In this document: one piece after another, positions 13,181 to 21,647 of the stretch
Numbering within the stretch: position 1 is the stretch's first letter
How the letters are laid out: every line of letters begins with the position of its first letter
NCBI RefSeq assembly: GCF_026343335.1
Contig: NZ_JAPELX010000001.1
Coordinates: 930,001 to 994,000, forward strand
DNA length: 64,000 bases
DNA from: Streptomyces sp. NBC_00078
Lineage (GTDB): Bacteria; Actinomycetota; Actinomycetes; Streptomycetales; Streptomycetaceae
Reading direction: 5' to 3'
The notes under the pieces: model-generated
The model's input: only the letters and a program-made list of their open reading frames with translations
The model's database searches: none
What the model was told of the DNA's origin: nothing
Program-made: the position numbers and the translations under genes

Positions 13181-14511
13181 CGGGCAGCCTCCGTGACCGC
13201 CGCGAGGCCGGTCAGCTGCCGTGCCACGAGTTCGGCGACGGCCCGCGGGCCCTCGTCGCGTCCGGGCCACGGCACGCGCAGCCAGGGCTCGGCGGGTATC
13301 AGCGGCAGGTCGCGGGCCTGGCGGGCCCGGCCGCCGCCGGTGATGTTGAGGAGTACGAGCTCGTCGCGGCGTACGCGGCCGGCCCGTGCCGCCTCGGCCA
13401 GGGCGGCAAGGGCCACACCGGCGCCCGGCTCGATGTCGATGCCCTCGACCTCCTCGAAGAGGGCCATGGCGTCGAGCGCGGCAACGTTGTCGGTGCACAG
13501 CACGTCGCCGCCGCTCTCGGTGAGCACGTCGCGGACTCCGCCGCGGACGGTGAACGGCGGCCGCCTGTTGGTCAGTTCGCGGGCCAGCGGTTCGTGCTCA
13601 CGGTCACGGTCGCGGTCGGCATGGGGGGCAGGGCCGGCCGGTGCCGCGCCGGTACATCGCCAGGCGTCGTACAGCGGCGCGAAGGGCGCGTTCTGGCACA
13701 TCAGCAGTCGGGGCAGCGCCTCGCCCTCCGTCCGCAGCCGGCGTGCCGCCTCGTGGGCGCCGATGGCTCCGGTGCCACTGCCGACGGCCTGCACATAGGT
13801 CTCCGGCAGCCGTCCGAGGGCGTCGGCGGCGGCCAGCATGACGGTGCCCAGGCCGTCCCGGCGGCCGACATTGCGCGAGCCGCCCTCGGCATGGTGGCCG
13901 GGGAACGCGGAAAGCAGGTCGGCGCAGGCGATGGCGTCGCTGTAGGTGGCGGTGCCGTCGAGGACGACGATCCGGACGCGGGGGTCGAGCGGGGCGGGGA
14001 AGCGCATCCGCTCCAGGGCCGGGGCGGGGACGACCAGCAGACAGGGCACCTGGTGACGGGTGGCCGCCCAGGCGAAGGCGGCGGCGGTGTTGCCCGCCGA
14101 GGGAATCACGAGCACGGGCGGCTCGGCGGGCAGCCGGCCCAGCACCGTGTAGGCCTCGAGGTCCTTGAACGTGCAGGTCGGCAGATGCGCCTCGCGTTCC
14201 GGCCAGTACCCGTTGAAGGCGATCCACAGCCGGTCGAGACCGATACGGCGGCCGAGCCGCTCGGCGGCGAGGACGACGGGACCGGGTACGTCGGGGAAGG
14301 TGCGCGTCACCGGCAGCAGCGAGGCATGCCGGAAAAGGCCGGCGCTTTCACCGGTCCGGGTTCCGGTTCCGGTTCCGTTGTAGTCGGTGCGCAGGAATGC
14401 CGGTTCGTGGGGACGGGCGCAGTCGAGGAGGAGGCCATCGTCCTCGTATCGGCTTCCGCATGAGGAACAGACGACTGTGTAATGACGTGTTCCCGGGCGT
14501 GCTCCGGACAT
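13177..14511 (-). CDS. Cysteate synthase / threonine synthase-like PLP enzyme
   Basis: The predicted protein has 444 residues and belongs to the fold type II PLP family related to threonine synthase. The N-terminus carries a [17 protein letters not shown] segment followed by HEPAFLRT, as in the archaeal-type cysteate synthase group. The PLP lysine lies in [10 protein letters not shown], and the Ser-Ala-Gly-Asn phosphate or substrate loop is [10 protein letters not shown]. Cysteate synthase makes L-cysteate from O-phosphoserine and sulfite. ATG at 14511 was chosen because GGAAGG precedes it by ten bases; a TTG at 14550 is possible. The gene heads the NRPS operon and overlaps NRPS A by four bases, so it probably makes a building block for that peptide. 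Threonine or a beta-substituted alanine such as diaminopropionate are other possible products. Confidence 0.75.
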   Translation of the reverse strand: MSGARPGTRHYTVVCSSCGSRYEDDGLLLDCARPHEPAFLRTDYNGTGTGTRTGESAGLFRHASLLPVTRTFPDVPGPVVLAAERLGRRIGLDRLWIAFNGYWPEREAHLPTCTFKDLEAYTVLGRLPAEPPVLVIPSAGNTAAAFAWAATRHQVPCLLVVPAPALERMRFPAPLDPRVRIVVLDGTATYSDAIACADLLSAFPGHHAEGGSRNVGRRDGLGTVMLAAADALGRLPETYVQAVGSGTGAIGAHEAARRLRTEGEALPRLLMCQNAPFAPLYDAWRCTGAAPAGPAPHADRDRDREHEPLARELTNRRPPFTVRGGVRDVLTESGGDVLCTDNVAALDAMALFEEVEGIDIEPGAGVALAALAEAARAGRVRRDELVLLNITGGGRARQARDLPLIPAEPWLRVPWPGRDEGPRAVAELVARQLTGLAAVTEAAR

Positions 14512-14775
14512 TTTTTGCTTGCCTTCCGCAGTGCTGCGTTCGCTGATCAATTGGAACCAGTGCTTCGGGAAGAGCGGGCGACTTGCGGGTTACCTTTGGC
14601 TGACGTGCAGTTGACGCGAGGGAAGCGCTTACTGTCAGGGCGCTGCCACCGAGTCCCCCACCTGCGGACTGTTCAGTTCCGATTCACTTGGGCGTATCCG
14701 TCCGGCAGTTGAGAAAGCGCTCGGCCCAGGGAGCATCCGAGGCGCACAAGCCATGACGAAAGAGGTGGCGGGAAC
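14512..14775. promoter_or_regulatory. Divergent intergenic region, NRPS operon / E1 operon
   Basis: These 264 bases separate the start of the cysteate-synthase-like gene (minus) from the E1-alpha gene (plus), so both operon promoters must lie here or further upstream inside the genes. I see no coding signal and no clear palindromic operator. A TTGACG at about 14609 is a possible -35 element, but no well-spaced -10 follows. Confidence 0.4.
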
Positions 14776-15915
14776 ATGGGCGATACGCCGATGCATACGA
14801 CGGCGGAGAATTGGGCAGATCCTTCGGCCTGGCTTCCGTCCCAGGTTCCGTTTTCCCTTCTGTCACCGAATGGCGATGTGCGGGAATCCGACACCACGCA
14901 TGGCTCGCGGGAGCGGACCTACCCCGAGCCGTCGGCCGAGGCGCTGCTGACGGCGTACCGGAAGATGGTCGTGGGGCGCCGCTTCGACGAGCAGGCGACC
15001 GCGCTGGCCCGGCAGGGCAGGCTTGCGGTCCACCCCTCCAGCCTCGGCCAGGAGGCCTGCCAGGTGGGTGCCGCGCTCGCGCTGCGCGCCACGGACTGGC
15101 TGTTTCCCACCTACCGGGACTGCGTCGCGCTGGTCAGCCGCGGGATCGACCCCGTCGAGGCGCTGACGCTGCTGCGCGGTGACGCACACTGCGGCTACGA
15201 CCCGGTGCGGCACCGCACGGCACCGCAGTGCACCCCGCTGGCCACCCACGCCGCTCACGCCGCGGGACTGGCCCACGGCGAGCGGCTCAAGGGCACGGAC
15301 ACGGTCGCCCTCGCGCTCGTGGGCGACGGCGCGACCAGCGAGGGCGACTTCCACGAGGCCCTCAATCTGGCGGGCGTGCTGAAGGCGCCGGTGGTGTTCC
15401 TGGTGCAGAACAACGGGTACGCCATCTCGGTCCCGCTGTCCGAGCAGTGCGCCGCACCGAGCCTGGCGTACAAGGGGATCGGTTACGGGATCCGCTCCGA
15501 GCAGGTGGACGGCAACGACGCCGCGGCCGTACTCGCCGTGCTGGGCACGGCCGTCGAGGACGCCCGGGCGGGCGGCGGGCCGTGGCTCGTCGAGGCGCAC
15601 ACCTACCGGCTCGGCCCGCACACCAGCGCCGACGATCCCTCCCGGTACCGCACCACCGCGGAGGCCGACCGCTGGCGGGAGCGCGACCCGATCGCCCGTC
15701 TGGAGTCCGCGCTGCGCGAGCGGGGCCTGCTCACCGACGCCGATGTGAAGGCCGTGGCCGCCGAGGCGGAGGCGTATGCCGCCGATGTGCGCGAACGGCT
15801 CGCCGCGGACCCGGAGTTGGACCCGTCGGCCCTCTTCGACGACGTCTTCGGCTCCCTGCCCCCACACCTCACCGATCAACAAGCTCGCCTGCGGGCCGAG
15901 TTGGAGGAACGCTGA
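14776..15915 (+). CDS. 2-oxoacid (branched-chain) dehydrogenase E1 alpha subunit
   Basis: This 379-residue subunit is the thiamine-diphosphate-binding alpha half of an alpha2beta2 E1 decarboxylase. The TPP/metal motif is visible as GDGATSEGDFHEALNLAG followed by NNGYAIS. The sequence RLAVHPSSLGQEACQVG and PTYRDC matches branched-chain rather than pyruvate E1-alpha proteins. The first 45 residues or so are unconserved and the ATG at 14776 follows a purine-rich GAGGTGGCGGGA. The next gene starts one base after the stop, preceded by GGAGG, so the pair is an operon. The location next to an NRPS operon suggests production of a branched or unusual acyl-CoA from a 2-keto acid, but primary metabolism cannot be excluded. 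Confidence 0.9.
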   Translation: MGDTPMHTTAENWADPSAWLPSQVPFSLLSPNGDVRESDTTHGSRERTYPEPSAEALLTAYRKMVVGRRFDEQATALARQGRLAVHPSSLGQEACQVGAALALRATDWLFPTYRDCVALVSRGIDPVEALTLLRGDAHCGYDPVRHRTAPQCTPLATHAAHAAGLAHGERLKGTDTVALALVGDGATSEGDFHEALNLAGVLKAPVVFLVQNNGYAISVPLSEQCAAPSLAYKGIGYGIRSEQVDGNDAAAVLAVLGTAVEDARAGGGPWLVEAHTYRLGPHTSADDPSRYRTTAEADRWRERDPIARLESALRERGLLTDADVKAVAAEAEAYAADVRERLAADPELDPSALFDDVFGSLPPHLTDQQARLRAELEER

Positions 15916-15916
15916 C

Positions 15917-17974
15917 ATGACCGCGGTCGACACGGGGATGGCCCAGGCACTCAACGCCGCCTTGCGGGACGCGCTCGGCGCGGACGAACGCGTCGTGGTC
16001 CTCGGCGAGGACGTCGGCCGCCTCGGCGGCGTCTTCCGGGTCACCGACGGGCTGAGGGAGGCCTTCGGCGACCGGCGCTGCTTCGACACACCGGTCAGCG
16101 AGGCCGGCATCGCGGGCCTCTCGGTCGGCATGGCGATGGCAGGCTGGCGGCCGGTGGTGGAGATGCAGTTCGACGCCTTCGCCTACCCGGCGTTCGAGCA
16201 GATCGCCTCCCACGTGGCCAAGATGCGCAACCGCACCCGCGGCGCCCTCACCCTCCCGATGGTCGTGCGGATCCCTTACGGCGGCGGAATCGGCGGTGTG
16301 GAGCACCACAGCGACTCCAGCGAGGCGTACTACGCGCACACGGCCGGCCTGAAGGTCGTGACACCGGCTACGGCGGCGGACGCGTACTCCCTGCTGCGCG
16401 AGGCGATCGACGACCCGGACCCGGTGATCTTCCTGGAGCCGAAGCGCCGCTACTGGACCAAGGAGCCGCTCGAACTTCCGCTCCGCACCGAGCCGTTCGG
16501 CACCGCGGCGGTGCGCCGCGCCGGGACCGACGCCACACTCGTGGCGTACGGCCCCTCGGTCGCCGTAGCGCTCGAAGCGGCTCAACTGGCCGCCGCGGAA
16601 GGCCTGGACGTCGAGGTGCTGGACCTGCGCACCCTCGTCCCTCTCGACGACCGTGCGCTGGACGCGTCGGTGCGCAGGACCGGCCGGTGCCTGGTGGTGC
16701 ACGAGGCGCAGGGCTTCGCCGGGGTGGGCGCCGAGATCGCGGCGCGGGTGCAGGAGCGGTGCTTCGACGCGCTGCGCGCTCCGGTGCTGCGGGTCACGGG
16801 GTTCGACATCCCGTATCCGCCGCCGTTGCTGGAGGACGCCCATCTGCCGGGGCTACGACGGGTGCTCGACGGCCTCCACCGTCTGCTGCCCGCCCTCGGA
16901 CGCGGAGTTCGCGGCTCCGTGCCCCTCTCCGGCGCCACCGCACCCGGGAAGACGTTCCTCCTTCCCGACCTGGGGGAAGGGCTGGCCGAGGCGGAGGTGC
17001 TGGAGTGGATGGTCGCCGTGGGCGATCCCGTCGAGCACGATCAGGTCGTCGCTGAGGTCGAGACGGCCAAGTCCGTGGTGACGCTGCCGAGCCCGTTCGC
17101 CGGGACGGTGACGGCCCTGCACTGCCCGGCCGGTGAGGTCGTCCGGGTGGGGGCGCCGCTGCTCACCGTGGAGGAGGCGGCCGGCTCGGGCGCCGTCCTG
17201 ACCGGCTACGGCACGTCCTCCCGGCCGGGACGTCACCACTCGCCGCGGCCGGCGACCACGGCCTCGCTGCCCGAAGACGCCGCCGCACCGGCCGCTCAGG
17301 TCCCTCCGCAAGGGTCTGCCGCCCGCGTCCCGCTGGGTCCGGCGGCCGAGAAGTTCTCCCGCGGGCACCGTGACACACCTGCCGTGACCATCTGGGCGGA
17401 CACCGAGGCCGACCGCCTGCTCGCCGCGCGCACCACCCACGGAACAGGCCTGCTGCCGCTGATGGCCCGGGCCTGCCTCGACGCTCTCGCCGCGTTCCCG
17501 GCGCTCAACTCCCGCGTGGACACCGGCCGCCAGGAAATCGTGCGGCTGCCGGAGGTGCATCTCGGTTTCGCCGCGCAGACCGACCACGGCCTGGTCGTCC
17601 CCGTGGTCCGCGACGCCGGCCGTCTCCCACTCGACGGCCTCGCCGCCGAGCTACGGCGCCTGACCGGCCTCGCCCGCCGCGGCTCGCTCCCCGCCGAGCA
17701 CCTCACCGGCGGCACGTTCACCCTGAACAACTACGGCGGCTTCGACGTCGACGGCGCCACCCCGATCCTCAACCACCCCCAGGCGGCCATGATCGGGCTG
17801 GGCCGCATCACCGACCGCCCCTGGGTGACGGACGGCCGCGTCGAGGTCCGCAAGGTCGTCAACGTGTCCCTGACCTTCGACCACCGCGTATGCGACGGCG
17901 GCACGGCGGCAGGCTTCCTGCGCCGGGTCATCGACGGCCTCAACTCGCCGGATCTACTGGGCGGTTGCTCCTGA
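15917..17974 (+). CDS. 2-oxoacid dehydrogenase E1 beta / dihydrolipoyl acyltransferase (E2) fusion
   Basis: The 685-residue protein joins two subunits usually made separately. Residues 1-325 are E1-beta (LGEDVGRLGGVFRVTDGL, FDTPVSEAGIAG, HHSDSSEAYYAH). Residues 346-420 are a lipoyl domain with the lipoyl lysine in VETAKSV (Lys385). After a Pro/Ala-rich linker, residues 487-685 are the E2 acyltransferase core with the active-site motif FDHRVCDGG (His656, Asp660). The peripheral E3-binding domain that normally lies between lipoyl and catalytic parts is not recognisable, and no E3 (lipoamide dehydrogenase) gene is in the window. ATG at 15917 is one base after the E1-alpha stop. The complex would transfer an acyl group from a 2-keto acid to CoA, probably borrowing an E3 from elsewhere. 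Confidence 0.9.
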   Translation: MTAVDTGMAQALNAALRDALGADERVVVLGEDVGRLGGVFRVTDGLREAFGDRRCFDTPVSEAGIAGLSVGMAMAGWRPVVEMQFDAFAYPAFEQIASHVAKMRNRTRGALTLPMVVRIPYGGGIGGVEHHSDSSEAYYAHTAGLKVVTPATAADAYSLLREAIDDPDPVIFLEPKRRYWTKEPLELPLRTEPFGTAAVRRAGTDATLVAYGPSVAVALEAAQLAAAEGLDVEVLDLRTLVPLDDRALDASVRRTGRCLVVHEAQGFAGVGAEIAARVQERCFDALRAPVLRVTGFDIPYPPPLLEDAHLPGLRRVLDGLHRLLPALGRGVRGSVPLSGATAPGKTFLLPDLGEGLAEAEVLEWMVAVGDPVEHDQVVAEVETAKSVVTLPSPFAGTVTALHCPAGEVVRVGAPLLTVEEAAGSGAVLTGYGTSSRPGRHHSPRPATTASLPEDAAAPAAQVPPQGSAARVPLGPAAEKFSRGHRDTPAVTIWADTEADRLLAARTTHGTGLLPLMARACLDALAAFPALNSRVDTGRQEIVRLPEVHLGFAAQTDHGLVVPVVRDAGRLPLDGLAAELRRLTGLARRGSLPAEHLTGGTFTLNNYGGFDVDGATPILNHPQAAMIGLGRITDRPWVTDGRVEVRKVVNVSLTFDHRVCDGGTAAGFLRRVIDGLNSPDLLGGCS

Positions 17975-18023
17975 TCGGCGCCGCGGACGACCATTGCCAC
18001 AATGCCGGCATCAGGAGATCCGC

Positions 18024-18152
18024 GTGACCGTGCCGCCCTCCCCCATCGCCGACGTCGGGGGCGTCGGCGAGCCGGTGGCCGTCCTCGGACCGCAGGACGA
18101 GCGCTGCCTCGCACCGGACGAGGACGGGTGGGCCGCCAGGCCACCTCGCTGA
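18024..18152 (+). CDS. Possible small protein, 42 aa, unknown
   Basis: A GTG at 18024 is preceded by AGGAG with six bases of spacing, and the frame stays open for 42 codons with G/C-rich third positions. The peptide is acidic in its second half and has no recognised motif. It lies between the convergent E1-beta/E2 and P450 genes. It may be a truncated gene remnant rather than a functional gene. Confidence 0.25.
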   Translation: MTVPPSPIADVGGVGEPVAVLGPQDERCLAPDEDGWAARPPR

Positions 18153-18165
18153 CCGCGGCCGGCCC

Positions 18166-19341
18166 TCAGGCGGGCCTGTCCCACAGCACGTTCAGGGTGG
18201 AGGGCTTGCGGAAGACCAGGCCGTGCGGAGTCGTGGGGTGGTCCGGGTCGAGACGCAGAGCGGGGAGGCGTTCGAGCAGACGCTGAAGGGCGATGCGGGT
18301 CTCCAGGCGGGCCAGGTGTGCGGCGATGCAGTGGTGCGGGCCGTGCGCGAAGGCCAGTTGGAGGCGGGCGTTGGCGCGGCGCACGTCGAAACGGTCGGGG
18401 TCGGGGAAGACGGCCGGGTCTCGGTTGGCGCCCGCGAGGGAGACGGTGACCGGGTCACCGCGGCGGATCGAGGCGGGGCCCAGTTCGATGTCCCGGGTGG
18501 CGTATCGGTCGACCACCACGGCGCCGGGTTCGAGGCGCAGGGACTCCTCGATCGCGCCGTCCAGGAGGTCGAAGTCGGCGCGGACCAGGACGAGTTGGCC
18601 GGGGTTCGCCAGCAGCTGCAGCAGCGCGTTGGTGATCATCGCCTCGGTGGTCTCGATGCCGCCGAACATCATGACCGCGGCGTTGGACGCCACTTCGGGC
18701 AGCGTCAGCCGCCCGGCCGCGGAGAGGAGCAGCGAACCGCTGCCCCGGTCGGCGACGGTGCCCTCCACCGCGGCACGCAGCTGCGCGTACGCCGCGGCAC
18801 CGGCGGGCCCCGCCTCGTGCCCGGCGGTGATGTCCGAGACCGACCGGACGATGGAGTCGTACCAGGTCAGGACCGTGTCCGCGCTGGTGCCCACCAGTCC
18901 GAGCGCCTCGGTCACGACGGCGACCGCGAGCGGTCCGGCGAAGACGCGCCTCAGCTCGGCGGCACCCGCCGGTTCCAGCGCGGTGACGAGCCGGTCGGTC
19001 TCCCGCTCGATGAACGTGGCGAAGCCGTCCCGCACCTGCCGGGGGCGGAAAGGGGCGTTGAAGGGTTCGCGGTGGCGGGTGTGCCGCTCGCCGTCCAGCG
19101 AGAGCATGCTCGGCCCGACGACCTGGGCGGTGGAGAACCGGGGGTCGTCGACGGTGAAGGTCTCGGCGTCCCGCATCGCGCTCAGCGCGAGGTCGCGACG
19201 GGTCACCAGCCAGCCGCCCAGCTCGGGCAGCCAGGACACGGGCTCGTGTGCACGCAGCAGCGCCAGTCGCGGATGTGGATCGTGGGCGAGTTCCGCGAGC
19301 GTGGTCGCGGCACCGAGCGGGAAGGAGACGGCGGCGTTCAC
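18166..19341 (-). CDS. Cytochrome P450
   Basis: This bacterial class I P450 has about 391 residues. The heme-binding loop is FAHGPHHCIAAHLARLE with the cysteine ligand; the I-helix oxygen-activating motif is FGGIETTEAM; the K-helix ExxR is EESLR; the meander/PERF equivalent is FPDPDRFDVRR. No ferredoxin or reductase gene is adjacent. GTG at 19341 is the likely start; TTG at 19356 is an alternative and neither has a strong ribosome binding site. The gene is divergent from the beta-helix gene and convergent with the E1/E2 operon, so it could serve the peptide, the polyketide or neither. Confidence 0.9.
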   Translation of the reverse strand: MNAAVSFPLGAATTLAELAHDPHPRLALLRAHEPVSWLPELGGWLVTRRDLALSAMRDAETFTVDDPRFSTAQVVGPSMLSLDGERHTRHREPFNAPFRPRQVRDGFATFIERETDRLVTALEPAGAAELRRVFAGPLAVAVVTEALGLVGTSADTVLTWYDSIVRSVSDITAGHEAGPAGAAAYAQLRAAVEGTVADRGSGSLLLSAAGRLTLPEVASNAAVMMFGGIETTEAMITNALLQLLANPGQLVLVRADFDLLDGAIEESLRLEPGAVVVDRYATRDIELGPASIRRGDPVTVSLAGANRDPAVFPDPDRFDVRRANARLQLAFAHGPHHCIAAHLARLETRIALQRLLERLPALRLDPDHPTTPHGLVFRKPSTLNVLWDRPA

Positions 19342-19393
19342 ACCAAAGGCTAACAATCACCCGGACGGTGACACGCCGCCGGATGGCCCATCC

Positions 19394-19433
19394 TGCCACT
19401 GAGTGGCATATCGGGTCATAACGTTCGCGATAT
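19394..19433. promoter_or_regulatory. Palindromes in P450 / beta-helix divergent intergenic
   Basis: TGCCACT-G-AGTGGCA is a perfect 7-bp inverted repeat at 19394-19408, and an ATATCG/CGATAT pair (19408-19413 and 19428-19433) ends on the beta-helix start codon. The 15-bp element looks like a dimeric repressor operator. It lies in the short region between two divergent genes, but no regulator gene is adjacent. Confidence 0.45.
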
Positions 19434-20490
19434 GAAGAAATACCGCGCGTACCTGATGTGCACCGCTGTGGTCGTCGGGACGGGAATCGGTGCCGCTCCG
19501 CCGGCCGCCGAGCATCGTGCGACCCATGTGGTCTGGCCCGGCGAGTCGATCCAGAAGGCGGTGGACGCCGCCCGGTCCGGTGACACCGTGCTGCTGGCCC
19601 CCGGCACGTTCCACGAGAGCGTCAAGGTGACCACGCCCGGACTGACCCTGCGGGGCATGGGGCGCGGCACGGTGATCGCGCCGAGCACCAAGAAGGCCGC
19701 GGACAGCTGCTCCGAGGCCGGCAACGGCATCTGTGTGCTGGGTACGAAGGACCGCAACGTCAAGGGCGTCACCGTCGCCTCGCTGACCGTCACCGGCTTC
19801 ACCCGGGCCGGGGTGTTCGGCATGGCGACCGACGGGATGACGGTGCGGAACGTGACCGCGGTGAAGAACGGTGTGTGGGGCATCGCCCAGGAGCGCTCGG
19901 TCCGTGGTGTGTTCCAGAACAACACCGCCCAGGACAACGGCGACGCGGGTCTGTTCCTCGCCAACACCATCAAGGAGGAGGCCGGCGCCGACGACACCCA
20001 GGGCACGGTGATCGAGCACAACCGGCTGGAGGGCAACCGCATCGGAGTCACGCTCCGGCGGCTGCGGAACCTCACCGTCGCGCAGAACCGCATCACGGGC
20101 AACTGCGCGGGCGTGTTCGTCGTAGGGGACGAGAACAAGCCGAAGGCCGGCGCCGTGACCGTGCGCGACAACTTCGTCGTACGCAACAACAAGTCGTGCC
20201 CGAAGACGGACCGGCTGGACGCGCTCCAGGGCTCCGGCATCGTCGTGACCGGCGCCGAGGACAACACGGTGACGGGGAACGTGGTCCGGGACAACGCCGG
20301 CGCGTCCCCGCTGTCCGGCGGCATCGTCCTGTTCAAGAGCTTCGTGGGCGTCACCAGTGACCGCAACCGCGTCAGCGGCAACGTCCTCGGGGGCAACTCC
20401 CCGGCGGACATCGTCAACACGGACAAGGGAGTGGGCAACACCTTCCAGGACAACCACTGCCGCGCGTCCAAGCCCGCGGGACTGTGCTGA
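19432..20490 (+). CDS. Secreted right-handed parallel beta-helix repeat protein
   Basis: The 352-residue protein begins with a signal peptide (MKKYRAYLMCTAVVVGTGIG, cleavage near APPAAEHA-type residues around 25-29). It then shows NosD/pectin-lyase-like beta-helix repeats: GESIQKAVDAARSGDTVLLAPG is the typical first rung, followed by repeated N-x-V/I-x-x-N turns (VRNVTAVKNG, IEHNRLEGNRIG, VTGNVVRDNAG, RVSGNVLGGN). Four or more cysteines could form disulfides. Proteins of this fold bind or cleave polysaccharides; no catalytic site can be assigned here. The ATG at 19432 has no Shine-Dalgarno sequence, so translation may be leaderless. It sits just upstream of the O-methyltransferase (49 bases) and could be co-transcribed with it. 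Confidence 0.88.
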   Translation: MKKYRAYLMCTAVVVGTGIGAAPPAAEHRATHVVWPGESIQKAVDAARSGDTVLLAPGTFHESVKVTTPGLTLRGMGRGTVIAPSTKKAADSCSEAGNGICVLGTKDRNVKGVTVASLTVTGFTRAGVFGMATDGMTVRNVTAVKNGVWGIAQERSVRGVFQNNTAQDNGDAGLFLANTIKEEAGADDTQGTVIEHNRLEGNRIGVTLRRLRNLTVAQNRITGNCAGVFVVGDENKPKAGAVTVRDNFVVRNNKSCPKTDRLDALQGSGIVVTGAEDNTVTGNVVRDNAGASPLSGGIVLFKSFVGVTSDRNRVSGNVLGGNSPADIVNTDKGVGNTFQDNHCRASKPAGLC

Positions 20491-20539
20491 CCACTCGACC
20501 CCGGCAAACCCGATGAACCGAAGAGGAAGGAAGCGGCAC

Positions 20540-21568
20540 ATGACGACCGTACAGACCGCCCCACCGCCGTCCATGCGGCTGAGGGAACTCGCGTTCGCGG
20601 CGGCATGTGCCGCCGCCCTCCGGGCCGCCGCCCGGCTCGGAGTCCCCGACGCCCTCGGCGACAGCCCCATGACCGTGGAGGACCTCGCCGCCGCCGTGAA
20701 GGCCGAGCCCCGGCCGCTGCGCCGGCTGCTGCACACCCTGTCCTGCTACGACATCTTCGCCGAACTGCCGGACGGCACCTTCGAGCACACCGAGGTCTCC
20801 AGGCTGCTGCGCGAGGACGACCCGAACAGCCTGCGGGCCATCGCGCTGTGGTGCACCGAGCCATGGACCTGGGACGCCTGGCCGAGGCTCGACGAGGCGG
20901 TGCGCACCGGTCGCAACGTCGTCGAGGACCTGTACGGCAAGGAGTTCTTCCCCTACCTCAACGAGGACGCGCCGGAATCGGCCGACGTCTTCAACCGGGC
21001 CATGACGACCTCCAGTGTGCAGTCCGCCCGGGACGTCGCCGAGTTCCTGGATCTGTCGGGGAGTTCGTCGGTGGCCGACCTCGGCGGCGGCCAGGGGCAC
21101 GTGGTGGCGAGCCTGCTCGACAAGTACCCCTCGATGCACGGCACTCTGCTCGACCTGCCCCGGGTCGTGGAGAACGCGCTGCCGAGGCTGCGTGCGGGAG
21201 GCGACCTCGCGGACCGCGCGCGCATCGTGCCCGGCGACGTCCGGGTGGCCGTCCCGGTCGAGGCCGACGTGTACGTCATCAAGAACATCCTGGAGTGGGA
21301 CGACGAGAGCACGGCCCGGACGCTGCGCAACGTGCGCGAGGCGGGCGGGCCGGGGGCCCGGGTCGTGGTCATCGAAAACCTCGTCGACGACACGCCCTCG
21401 ATGCGGTTCAGCACCGGGATGGACCTGCTGCTGCTCCTGAACGTGGGCGGGGCGAAGCACACCACCGAGAGCATGGTGGCCCGGCTGACCGAGGCGGGCC
21501 TGGTCATCGACGACATCCGGCCGGTGAACCCCTACCTGCACGCGTTCGACTGTCACGTCCCTCAGTGA
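20540..21568 (+). CDS. SAM-dependent O-methyltransferase (DnrK/plant-type family)
   Basis: This 342-residue enzyme has an N-terminal winged-helix dimerisation part (about 1-90) and a C-terminal Rossmann fold with the SAM motif VADLGGGQGHVV. It resembles the Methyltransf_2 family, which includes polyketide O-methyltransferases. The usual catalytic HDW motif is replaced: the sequence reads KNILEWDDE, with Leu at the His position, as also seen in DnrK/RdmB-type proteins. The ATG at 20540 has AGGAAGG ten bases upstream. It is convergent with the whiE-type operon and separated from it by a strong hairpin. A tailoring step on the polyketide is the likely role. Confidence 0.88.
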   Translation: MTTVQTAPPPSMRLRELAFAAACAAALRAAARLGVPDALGDSPMTVEDLAAAVKAEPRPLRRLLHTLSCYDIFAELPDGTFEHTEVSRLLREDDPNSLRAIALWCTEPWTWDAWPRLDEAVRTGRNVVEDLYGKEFFPYLNEDAPESADVFNRAMTTSSVQSARDVAEFLDLSGSSSVADLGGGQGHVVASLLDKYPSMHGTLLDLPRVVENALPRLRAGGDLADRARIVPGDVRVAVPVEADVYVIKNILEWDDESTARTLRNVREAGGPGARVVVIENLVDDTPSMRFSTGMDLLLLLNVGGAKHTTESMVARLTEAGLVIDDIRPVNPYLHAFDCHVPQ

Positions 21569-21590
21569 CCGGACCGCATCCGCACAGACC

Positions 21591-21633
21591 ACCGGCGGCC
21601 GGGTCCCGCAGCGTCGCGGGCCCGGCCACCGGT
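21591..21633. terminator. Bidirectional terminator hairpin between O-methyltransferase and cyclase genes
   Basis: The arms ACCGG-C-GGCCGGG-T-CCCGC and GCGGG-CCCGGCC-A-CCGGT pair along about 17 bases with one mismatch and one bulge, with a loop of six bases. It lies in the 79-base gap between two convergent stop codons. No U-run is present, as is common in Streptomyces. Confidence 0.6.
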
Positions 21634-21647
21634 GATGTCCGGCAGGC

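Noticed and set aside
13181..13498. N-terminal extension of NRPS A by 106 codons
   Set aside because: The extra part is Arg/Pro-rich and lies inside the upstream PLP gene; the ATG at 13180 forms a normal ATGA overlap and starts directly at the C domain.
18223..19402. Long plus-strand frames opposite the P450 gene
   Set aside because: The minus strand encodes all P450 motifs; the opposite frames have no motif and no ribosome binding site.
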